From: Topomyia yanbarensis
Taxonomy: Eukaryota; Arthropoda; Insecta; Diptera; Culicidae
DNA: 64,000 nucleotides
Assembly (NCBI RefSeq): GCF_030247195.1
Contig: NC_080670.1
Span: 99,782,336 to 99,846,335 of the forward strand
Reading direction: 5' to 3'
Under the pieces are notes generated by a model. The model made no database searches and was not told the origin of the DNA. It saw nothing but the letters and a program-made list of their open reading frames with translations. Positions 34,348 through 44,944 of the stretch are shown one piece after another (positions within the stretch are counted from its first letter, which is position 1; each line of letters begins with the position of its first letter). A program made the translations under genes and the position numbers.

Positions 34348-37249
34348 ATGCAGTTTTTAATCGACACTGGCGCCGACGTGTCCGTGATACCGAGAGATTT
34401 CAATTCAAGTCGGATGAAACCAACAACAATGAAACTGTTTGCCGCCAATGGGACGCCTATCAACGTTTACGGAGAAGCCCTTCTTAAGGTAAATCTTGGT
34501 CTTCGCCGTGAATTCCTCTGGTCGTTCCTGATCGCTGACGTCTCGACTGGAATAATTGGAGCCGATTTCATTCGCATTTTCGATTTGCTGATCGACCTAA
34601 AACGTATTCGACAACACCACCCAACTCGAATCAGCAGGAGTGCTGGCACGAACCAACAATTATTCCGTGAAAACGTTCAGTGCAGTTTCGCCGTACGCTG
34701 AGTTGCTAACCGAATTTCTGAGCATCACGCGGTTAAAACTACCAGGTACGGTGAGCAAATCATCGATTGTCCATCGAATCGAAACGACTGGCCAACTCGT
34801 TCACGCTGCACCGAGACGTTTACCACCAGACAAACTGGAGGCAGCCCGCAGTGAATTTGAGCAACTAATGAAGCTGGGTATCTGCAGACCGCCTTCCAGC
34901 AACTGGGCCAGACCGCTTCATATGGTCAAGAAAGCCGACGGATCTTGGCGTCCATGTGGGGACTACCGTGTTCTGAATGCCCAGACGATTCCGGATCGAT
35001 ACCCGCTGCCATATCTGCAGGATTTCACGACGATTTTGCAAGGTAAAACTATTTTCTCAAAAATTAACCTGCAGAAAGCGTTCCATCAAGTGCCGATTCA
35101 TCCTGAAGACATCGCCAAAACGGCCATTACCGCACCATTCGAACTTTTCGAGTTTTCATTCATGACGTTTGGTCTGCGGAACGCTGCTCAAACATTCCAG
35201 CGACTTATCCACGAGGTCGTTCGAGGATTGGATTTCGTCTTTCCATACATCGACGATTTTTTCATCGCCTCGTCATCGCCGGAAGAACATCGCGATCATT
35301 TGCGCCAGCTGTTTGAGAGATTAGAGAAACACGAATTAGCAATCAATGTTGCAAAATGCGAGTTCGGTTGCACGGAAATCTCTTTTCTGGGGCATTCAGT
35401 CACTGCCGCAAGAATCTACCCTCTTCCAGAACGAGTGAAAGCTGTTCAAAATTTTCAAAACCCGTCTACAGTAAAGGAGTTAAAATTTTTTTGGCTCAAA
35501 TACCGCTGTTGGCGCTTACTCCAGGTAATAAACACAACGATCGAACTCCATTGACCTGGACCAACGAAACTACTGCAGCGTTTGAAAGGTGCAAGCAGCA
35601 ACTCGCAGAGGCAACCTTGCTGGCACATCCTGCGAAGTCGGTCGAGCTGTCTCTCTGGGTGGACGCGTCCGATAAGGCAGCCGGTGCAGTTCTACACCAA
35701 GTCGTTAATGGGGACATTCAACCACTTGGATTCTTTTCGAAAAATTCGACTCGGCTCAGCTTCGTTACAGCACCTACGATGCAATTTACCTTGCGATACA
35801 TCACTTCAAATACATGGTGCAAGGACGCAGTTGCCACGTATATACGGATTACAAGCCAATCGTATACGCTTTCCGTCAGAAGCTCGTCAAGGCCTCCAAT
35901 CGTCAAGCACGCCAATTGGACTTCATCGGGCAGATTACGACAGACATCCGACACATTTCTGGCAAGGAAAACATCGTAGCCGATTTATTGTCCCGAATCG
36001 ATGCAGTTCAAACCGTCCCCGCCATCGAATTCGATGCCCTTGCTGACGATCAGCAAACCGACGAGGAGATTCAAAACATTGTTAAAGGTAAACAAAATAC
36101 CTCTTTAAAATTATTGCTTTATACCGTTCCAGGCAGTTCAAAACAATTGTTTTGTGATTGTTCTGCAATCAAATTCGACCGTTCATTACGAAAGCTTTTC
36201 GTAACACTGCACTTCAAGCGACGCGCAATCTCTCCCGTCCTGGTACACGTGCTACGGCTAAATTGATAACCCAACGATTCGTTTGGCCTAACGTTAGGAA
36301 AGACAGTATCGCTTTCGCCAGGAACTGCCTGCAGTGTCAACGGTCCAAGGTGACTCGCCACACTCAATCGCCCGTCACGCAATATATGCCGCCAGATGGT
36401 CGATTCTCTCACATCAACGTAGACATTGTGGGACCGTTTCCCCCAAGCAATGGTCATCGTTACTGCTTAACCATCATCGATGGTCAGAAGCCATTCCCGT
36501 TCCAGACATGACTGCACCGACGATCGCACTCGTCACCGGATGGATTGCTCGATTCGGCGTGTCTATCTACGTCACTACCGACCAAGGACGGCAGTTTGAA
36601 TCATCTCTATTCTCCGAGTTGGTTCGCATGTTGGGTATCAGCCACCTGCGAACAACAGCGTACCATCCGCAAGCGAATCGCATCATCGAACGGTAGCATC
36701 GGACACTTAAAGCAGCAATTCTTTGCCACAACCCGGATCGCTGGTCTGATCACTTACCGATGATCTTACTTGGCCTGCGAACAACCCACAAGGAAGACAT
36801 CGGAGCACCCCCTGCTGAGATGGTGTACGGTTCTACTCTCCGAATACCATCCGAGTTTTTCGTCGAAAACTCTGCCAATAACAGCGAAACAGATTTCGTC
36901 ATCATGCTACGAGAGGCCATGCAGAATCTTAAACCCAAAGCAACAGCATGGCACGGTAAACGTGACGTCTTTGTGCATCGTGATCTACAAAGCTGCAAGC
37001 ACGTCGCTATCGCCCCCTTATGATGGCCCATTTAAGGTGGTACGTCGAAGCAGCAAATTCTTCAAGGTACTCGTCAAAGGTCGGATGAAAAACGTTTCGA
37101 TCGACCGATTGAAACCAGCATACACAACTAATGAGCAACAGCAGCCACAAAGCAGCCATCGTCCCGCTGCTGCCTCCACTGCTACAAGCCTGCCGGCTAG
37201 AGTAGCCCGCTCTGGTCGACGAGTCATCATTCCTCTTCGCTACCGCTAG
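34348..37249 (+). pseudogene. Pol remnant of CsRn1-like element, copy 1 (PR-RT-RH-IN)
   Basis: Protease: [12 protein letters not shown] (34,348 on). An 8-base deletion near 34,604 relative to copy 2 shifts the frame. RT: 34,640-35,554 with [20 protein letters not shown] then [10 protein letters not shown], and FPYIDDFF. The usual first catalytic Asp (SKIDL) is Asn. A deletion/frameshift at about 35,490 removes the segment after VKELK. RNase H: LWVDASDKAAGAVLHQ and VYTDYKPIVYAFR, split by a frameshift near 35,760. Integrase: NLSRPGTRATAKLI (Arg where the zinc His is expected), CLQCQRSKVTRH, INVDIVGPFPP and VTTDQGRQFESSLF, then a TAG at 36,694-36,696 just after the Glu-bearing IIER. The C-terminal tail FKVVRRSSKFFKVLVKGRMK runs to 37,249. 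Confidence 0.85.
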
Positions 37250-37264
37250 ACTGACGCCTCATCT

Positions 37265-37277
37265 AGAAGGGGAGTAA
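37265..37277 (+). promoter_or_regulatory. Polypurine tract, copy 1
   Basis: agaaggggagtaa directly precedes the 3' LTR, the position of the plus-strand primer in LTR elements. The inverted equivalent in copy 2 is at 38,656-38,668. Confidence 0.75.
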
Positions 37278-37680
37278 TGTAGCATCATCACCATGCTACC
37301 TGCCGTCGCGCGCCGATGCAGCACCCAATGTCGCAATGGTAATCATCATTATCATCATCGATACGATCAGCACCATCGAAGCAACCGTCATCGTGAGATC
37401 CGCACTCGGTGGAAACAAAAATGCTTTGTGCTTTTCTTTTAATTTAATTATAATTAATGCCAATTCCTCCTCGATCGGAGCAAATAACTCACACTCGATC
37501 GAGGCATAGAATTCTTCAACAATAGCTATTTATCTCGCCTTTTACGCAGATAAACTTTGTTCGATCAAAAAGGGCACTGCCCAAATTATAATATAAAAAC
37601 CCTTGTACATACCAATAAATAGTCAGTTTTTAATCTAACCTGAAACGGAGTTAAATCTTTATTGGCCTTAGCCGCCAAAG
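37278..37680 (+). repeat. 3' LTR, copy 1
   Basis: 403 bp, with TATA-like atataaaa at 37,591-37,598 and AATAAA at 37,614-37,619. It carries the 12- and 29-base blocks missing from the 5' LTR. It is followed by tgtgga and then (TA)n, and that flank is mirrored exactly at 38,248-38,252. Confidence 0.9.
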
Positions 37681-37683
37681 TGT

Positions 37684-38249
<566 letters not shown>

Positions 38250-38252
38250 ACA

Positions 38253-38655
38253 CTTTGGCGGCTAAGGCCAATAAAGATTTAACTCCGTTTCAGGTTAGAT
38301 TAAAAACTGACTATTTATTGGTATGTACAAGGGTTTTTATAGTATAATTTGGGCAGTGCCCTTTTTGATCGAACAAAGTTTATCTGCGTAAAAGGCGAGA
38401 TAAATAGCTATTGTTGAAGAATTCTATGCCTCGATCGAGTGTGAGTTATTTGCTCCGATCGAGGAGGAATTGGCATTAATTATAATTAAATTAAAAGAAA
38501 AGCACAAAGCATTTTTGTTTCCACCGAGTGCGGATCTCACGATGACGGTTGCTTCGATGGTGCTGATCGTATCGATGATGATAATGATGATTACCATTGC
38601 GACATTGGGTGCTGCATCGGCGCGCGACGGCAGGTAGCATGGTGATGATGCTACA
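38253..38655 (-). repeat. 3' LTR, copy 2
   Basis: Reverse complement of 37,278-37,680 with the same 12- and 29-base blocks and about one visible substitution (ttttatagtat versus the expected ttttatattat near 38,340). Confidence 0.9.
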
Positions 38656-38683
38656 TTACTCCCCTTCTAGATGAGGCGTCAGT

Positions 38684-41593
38684 CTAGCGGTAGCGAAGAG
38701 GAATGATGACTCGTCGACCAGAGCGGGCTACTCTAGCCGGCAGGCTTGTAGCAGTGGAGGCAGCAGCGGGACGATGGCTGCTTTGTGGCTGCTGTTGCTC
38801 ATTAGTTGTGTATGCTGGTTTCAATCGGTCGATCGAAACGTTTTTCATCCGACCTTTGACGAGTACCTTGAAGAATTTGCTGCTTCGACGTACCACCTTA
38901 AATGGGCCATCATAAGGGGGCGATAGCGACGTGCTTGCAGCTTTGTAGATCACGATGCACAAAGACGTCACGTTTACCGTGCCATGCTGTTGCTTTGGGT
39001 TTAAGATTCTGCATGGCCTCTCGTAGCATGATGACGAAATCTGTTTCGCTGTTATTGGCAGAGTTTTCGACGAAAAACTCGGATGGTATTCGGAGAGTAG
39101 AACCGTACACCATCTCAGCAGGGGGTGCTCCGATGTCTTCCTTGTGGGTTGTTCGCAGGCCAAGTAAGATCATCGGTAAGTGATCAGACCAGCGATCCGG
39201 GTTGTGGCAAAGAATTGCTGCTTTAAGTGTCCGATGCTACCGTTCGATGATGCGATTCGCTTGCGGATGGTACGCTGTTGTTCGCAGGTGGCTGATACCC
39301 AACATGCGAACCAACTCGGAGAATAGAGATGATTCAAACTGCCGTCCTTGGTCGGTAGTGACGTAGATAGACACGCCGAATCGAGCAATCCATCCGGTGA
39401 CGAGTGCGATCGTCGGTGCAGTCATGTCTGGAACGGGAATGGCTTCTGACCATCGATGATGGTTAAGCAGTAACGATGACCATTGCTTGGGGGAAACGGT
39501 CCCACAATGTCTACGTTGATGTGAGAGAATCGACCATCTGGCGGCATATATTGCGTGACGGGCGATTGAGTGTGGCGAGTCACCTTGGACCGTTGACACT
39601 GCAGGCAGTTCCTGGCGAAAGCGATACTGTCTTTCCTAACGTTAGGCCAAACGAATCGTTGGGTTATCAATTTAGCCGTAGCACGTGTACCAGGACGGGA
39701 GAGATTGCGCGTCGCTTGAAGTGCAGTGTTACGAAAAGCTTTCGTAATGAACGGTCGAATTTGATTGCAGAACAATCACAAAACAATTGTTTTGAACTGC
39801 CTGGAACGGTATAAAGCAATAATTTTAAAGAGGTATTTTGTTTACCTTTAACAATGTTTTGAATCTCCTCGTCGGTTTGCTGATCGTCAGCAAGGGCATC
39901 GAATTCGATGGCGGGGACGGTTTGAACTGCATCGATTCGGGACAATAAATCGGCTACGATGTTTTCCTTGCCAGAAATGTGTCGGATGTCTGTCGTAATC
40001 TGCCCGATGAAGTCCAATTGGCGTGCTTGACGATTGGAGGCCTTGACGAGCTTCTGACGGAAAGCGTATACGATTGGCTTGTAATCCGTATATACGTGGC
40101 AACTGCGTCCTTCCACCATGTATTTGAAGTGATGTATCGCAAGGTAAATTGCATCGTAGGTGCTGTAACGAAGCTGAGCCGAGTCGAATTTTTCGAAAAG
40201 AATCCAAGTGGTTGAATGTCCCCATTAACGACTTGGTGTAGAACTGCACCGGCTGCCTTATCGGACGCGTCCACCCAGAGAGACAGCTCGACCGACTTCG
40301 CAGGATGTGCCAGCAAGGTTGCCTCTGCGAGTTGCTGCTTGCACCTTTCAAACGCTGCAGTAGTTTCGTTGGTCCAGGTCAATGGAGTTCGATCGTTGTG
40401 TTTATTACCTGGAGTAAGCGCCAACAGCGGTATTTGAGCCAAAAAAATTTTAACTCCTTTACTGTAGACGGGTTTTGAAAATTTTGAACAGCTTTCACTC
40501 GTTCTGGAAGAGGGTAGATTCTTGCGGCAGTGACTGAATGCCCCAGAAAAGAGATTTCCGTGCAACCGAACTCGCATTTTGCAACATTGATTGCTAATTC
40601 GTGTTTCTCTAATCTCTCAAACAGCTGGCGCAAATGATCGCGATGTTCTTCCGGCGATGACGAGGCGATGAAAAAATCGTCGATGTATGGAAAGACGAAA
40701 TCCAATCCTCGAACGACCTCGTGGATAAGTCGCTGGAAAGTTTGAGCAGCGTTCCGCAGACCAAACGTCATGAATGAAAACTCGAAAAGTCCGAATGGTG
40801 CGGTAATGGCCGTTTTGGGGATGTCTTCAGGATGAATCGGCACTTGATGGAACGCTTTCTGCAGGTTAATTTTTGAGAAAATAGTTTTACCTTGCAAAAT
40901 CGTCGTGAAATCCTGCAGATATGGCAGCGGGTATCGATCCGGAATCGTCTGGGCATTCAGAGCACGGTAGTCCCCACATGGACGCCAAGATCCGTCGGCT
41001 TTCTTGACCATATGAAGCGGTCTGGCCCAGTTGCTGGAAGGCGGTCTGCAGATACCCAGCTTCATTAGTTGCTCAAATTCACTGCGGGCTGCCTCCAGTT
41101 TGTCTGGTGGTAAACGTCTCGGTGCAGCGTGAACGAGTTGGCCAGTCGTTTCGATTCGATGGACAATCGATGATTTGCTCACCGTACCTGGTAGTTTTAA
41201 CCGCGTGATGCTCGGAAATTCGGTTAGCAACTCAGCGTACGGCGAAACTGCACTGAACGTTTTCACGGAATAATTGTTGGTTCGTGCCAGCACTCCTGCT
41301 GATTCGAGTTGGGTGGTGTTGTCGATGAGGCGATTACGTTTTAGGTCGATCAGCAAATCGAAAATGCGAATGAAATCGGCTCCAATTATTCCAGTCGAGA
41401 CGTCAGCGATCAGGAACGACCAGAGGAATTCACGGCGAAGACCAAGATTTACCTTAAGAAGGGCTTCTCCGTAAACGTTGATAGGCGTCCCATTGGCGGC
41501 AAACAGTTTCATTGTTGTTGGTTTCATCCGACTTGAATTGAAATCTCTCGGTATCACGGACACGTCGGCGCCAGTGTCGATTAAAAACTGCAT
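38684..41593 (-). pseudogene. Pol remnant of CsRn1-like element, copy 2
   Basis: Protease and RT remain in one frame from 41,593 to 40,379 (404 residues), unlike copy 1. Otherwise it shares copy 1's lesions: SKIN in place of SKID in RT, the truncation after VKELK, the RNase H frameshift and the integrase stop at about 39,237-39,239. Visible replacements relative to copy 1 include YRALNA/YRVLNA, IPKT/IAKT, FGLFEF/FELFEF and TWWKD/TWCKD. The frame-intact PR-RT junction suggests copy 2 is the less decayed version of the shared ancestor. Confidence 0.85.
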
Positions 41594-41719
41594 ACTTGTT
41601 GTCGTGTCCGAGATTTTTAGGCGAAAGATTGTGTTAGCATTGGAAGGCTCGCCTGCTTCCTCTGCACACTCAAGCGGACGGCATCATTGATTATTCATTG
41701 AACCAGCGGACTGGCTGAA

Positions 41720-41884
41720 CGAGCATGGCTTTCTGCATCGCCGCGCTTCATTTCCAAAAACATCCCCGATTGCTGTCCTTTCAGCAGCATCTCGTTTTGA
41801 CGCTATTACAGCTGCTTGTGCGTGCGGGGGCAGTCTTGTGGCCCACAACTCCAGTAACACAGTCTCACCAAGAGATTTCCCTTT
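41720..41884 (-). pseudogene. Gag 3' fragment, copy 2
   Basis: Inverse of copy 1 positions about 34,060-34,221 (ELWATRLPPHAQAAV region). It breaks off at 'caccaagagatttcc' and joins an LTR piece of opposite orientation. Confidence 0.7.
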
Positions 41885-42007
41885 GCTTTTCTTTTAATTT
41901 AATTATAATTAATGCCAATTCCTCCTCGATCGGAGCAAATAACTCACACTCGATCGAGGCATAGAATTCTTCAACAATAGCTATTTATCTCGCCTTTTAC
42001 GCAGATA
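41885..42007 (+). repeat. Orphan LTR fragment fused to copy 2 in opposite orientation
   Basis: It matches the middle of the 3' LTR in plus orientation, from 'gcttttcttttaatttaatt' to 'cgccttttacgcagata', including the 29-base block absent from the 5' LTR of copy 1. It is joined on the left to copy 2 gag (minus) and on the right to a different Gypsy element. This is a rearrangement junction and not a normal LTR/internal boundary. Confidence 0.8.
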
Positions 42008-42836
42008 TTATATTTTGACAATTTCATATTATATTTTGACAATGTGATGACAATTTTCCGTAAATTGTCCAAGTGTTCTTGCAAACTGGTGGAGAATACA
42101 ATAATATCATCCATGTAGATAAAGCATCTCACGCCAATATGTTCACGTAAGATGTTATCCATTACCCTCTGAAATGTGGAAGGCGCATTTTTTAAGCCAA
42201 ATGGCATCCTCAAAAATTCATAGTGTCCGTTCTCGACACTAAAGGCTGTCTTAGGAATATCGGACGATTCAACTTCAATTTTATGAAAGCCAGATGCCAA
42301 ATCTAGCGTTGTAAAATATTACATCTCCCCAATTTGTCCAAGATATCAGTTATATTTGGTATGGGATAACGGTAATCGTTCAATTTACGATAGTCTATCA
42401 CCAGTCTCCATTTCTTTTGTCCGGATGCGTCCTTCTTTTTTGGGACTATCCAAACTGGTGATGTCCAAGGGCTTATAGAATGTCTAATAATACCCTGTTC
42501 AAGCTTTTGTGAAATTTGTTTCTGCACCTCTTCTCGGTGGCAGAAGGGATATCGATATGATTTACAATAAACTGGGAGGTCATCTTTCGTTTTAATGATA
42601 TGTTTAATAGCATTAGTAAAAGATAAGTTTTCTCCTGTTAGTAAAAATACATTCTGGTATTCAGCGATCACCTTCAGTAGCCTTTCTTTCTCTTCTGAGT
42701 TTAGGTGATCGGTTCTCAGTTGATCAAATAATTGTCGACCGATCGGGCTTACTCGGCATGGGGGCGATTGAGTTTCAAAGTTGTTTAGTTTGATATCGAA
42801 TGGTTTGAAAATCTCGGTCTGTGTCGGGGCGTTCAT
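42008..42836 (-). pseudogene. RT fragment of a second Ty3/Gypsy element (mdg1/17.6-like)
   Basis: The first frame (42,836-42,303) contains LEQGIIRHSISPWTSPVWIV, PKKKDASGQKKWRLVIDYRK and YRYPIPNITDILDKLG. A few residues between RKLN and RYPIP are missing in frame. A frameshift near 42,303-42,312 leads to the second frame with [30 protein letters not shown] and [11 protein letters not shown]. It stops shortly after [11 protein letters not shown] at a 19-base tandem duplication and the orphan LTR fragment. RNase H and integrase are absent. It is a different lineage from the CsRn1-like copies (YMDD rather than YIDD, different fingers). Confidence 0.85.
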
Positions 42837-44512
42837 GCAATTGGTAACAGTTCAGGCACGTAGCTAGAGGGGGGGGCTAGGGGGCTTAAGCCCCCCCCCC
42901 CCACGAAATGTTTTGGAAATGAATTTCAAAAACATTATTTCAAAAACTATTATTAGCTTGTAGCTCGTCTGGTTTGAGATAAAGTTAGAAGATTTCTGTT
43001 TCCAACAACCAAAATCAATGGTCACGAAATTCAGTGTGGTTTATGCTTCTGTCCCAGCCGGTGTGAAGCGAACGACAAATAAAGTTACTTTTATATTGTG
43101 TTCCTTGTCCGAAGAACAAAGGAAACTTCCACTATACTATGCCCTAGTAATCCATCGAGATGAGTGAGTCGCAGAAGCAAGAAGTGGTGCACCGGTCAAA
43201 TACTGTGATTAGTGGTGATTCACATAAGACCGAGTATTTGTGATGGGAACATTTTCTGAAGGTGAAAATGGATAGCCTCCATTTTCGCACTTACGATAGC
43301 CACCTTTGTTGAGTTCTACCGCCTCAGGTATTCTGCGCTCATACCGTTCAACAAATTGGATCAGGCGAAATCATTGATTTCGAATGAATTAAAGTCATTA
43401 AATTTGAATGGTTGTGTGTGACAATGCTGTAATTAAGATCTACATATAAATGGACGGTGAGAGAATCAATGTTCGGCTACGCTGTCGGATACCGCTTACT
43501 TGCATATACATATCACATATGGGAGAAGTGCAGTAAAAAACATAATACGATAGTACAATTACACATAGTATTCTTTGCAATATCAAAGGCAAACTAGTAC
43601 GTTCCAGTTCTGTGAAAAACGTCACATTACGATTTATTTACCACTGAACACAAACAATTATCAAATATGTGGCACATGTTCAGGTAATATTGACAACGGC
43701 AAAAGCTGCGTCAATATCTCAAAATCTGCAGCCAGTAAAATCATTGAGGAAATTCATAAAGGCAACAAGCAAGCATGTTTGTGAATATAAAGACAGCAAC
43801 CACGATTATGACACGGAAGTGTTCAATAGCGAGATAGATATGAACGACCCCCTATACGCAGTTGGTGAGGAAAAAATATTTCCCTGCTTCGTAAACAGGT
43901 ATTTACGTGCAATGGTTAAGAGCTTGCGTGAGATCTGTTGGACAACCAGTAAAACTCATTTTATTATTTTTATTGTTGGAAATAGATATAACTAGATAAC
44001 AGAACCACTGTTTCGATTGGCTAAAGCATTGAGCCGAGTTCACTTATGAATTATTTAAAAAATAGTAGAAGAAGTTTAATGGGCGACTGAGTACTAAAAC
44101 TCTCCAAAAGTGAACGCATCATCACAAGTGATTGTCCCGTTTAACAAAACTCAGATGTAATACTCCGATATTGGCAACTCTATTTTAAATTTAAATGACA
44201 GGTTTTTGAATTGTACCCAATTTGAAATACTGTTTTAGGTCTGTGCACTCTGTACTCTTAGTATAAATACTAGACATCACATTCAAGCGCGCTAGGCAAA
44301 AAAAATCAATTTACTGAGAACAATATAGCTGAGGCGACAGTTTTTGCTTTCGCGTCATTTTAACGCATCATCATTTTCATTGGCACTTAATTTCACTTTC
44401 ATTCGAGGAATTCGTTCTGTTCATGCGAGTTTGCAACACTGTTGCGACTAAAATGTTGTGACTGGTTGAATCTATTAGTCCAATAATTTCGATTTTATGT
44501 CTTCAGTATATA
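42837..44512. other. Unassigned, including a hAT-like terminus at 42,853
   Basis: CAGGCACGTAGCTAGAGGGG at 42,853 resembles the L-type hAT-like terminus (CAGTGGCGTAGCCAGAGGGG) and is followed by the same G-run/C-run arrangement. No partner terminus or duplication was found. The plus ORFs at 43,575-43,995 are in overlapping frames and lack known motifs. Confidence 0.4.
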
Positions 44513-44944
44513 CCCAAGTAGCAATTGCAACTTGTTGAAAGTTTTAAATATTGCACATCTGCTACACAATATTTTTTATTTTTGGATATATTTGAATAGA
44601 ATTTCCACGGATTTTTAAACTGATTGTGCAACTATGTAACTATAGAGCTGGCCAATAGTGTTAAATATGCAAACATCAATAACAGTTGTGAAACTAATCA
44701 GAAACTTTGCTAACTTGCACAAACAGTCTAACAAGTTGCAAATGCCTCTTTGTTTGCCATTCCACCCTAAAACAGAACTGTCCAACTACTCAGTGCTCGA
44801 CAAATAGCACAGCTACTGTTTTAATTATTTTGCTGCAATTATGAACATGTTGCACAATATACAAACAAAGTGCGCTTTTTCCATAACATTGTTGTTACCA
44901 AGAGAGTTACAAATACTATACAGTAACAAAGCGTGCTACTTGGG
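44513..44944. mobile_element. Tc1/mariner-type MITE with TA flanks
   Basis: Perfect inverted ends CCCAAGTAGCA / TGCTACTTGGG, flanked by TA on both sides. The length of 432 bp and lack of an ORF fit a non-autonomous Tc1/mariner-derived MITE. Family name unknown. Confidence 0.65.

Larger units (their letters stand above)
38253..41884 (-). mobile_element. CsRn1-like element, copy 2: mirror image of copy 1, 5'-truncated
   Basis: Positions map to copy 1 by x -> 75,933 - x with no indel from the centre to about 41,329 (75,941 - x beyond the 8-base deletion in copy 1). The integrase stop, RT Asp-to-Asn change and internal deletions are the same as in copy 1; only a handful of substitutions differ. 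The copy stops within gag (equivalent to about 34,060 in copy 1), so 5' LTR and primer site are missing. Confidence 0.9.

Noticed and set aside
38253..41884. Second independent CsRn1-like insertion
   Set aside because: Shared stops, deletions and outside flank with copy 1 show it is a mirrored duplicate and not a separate integration.
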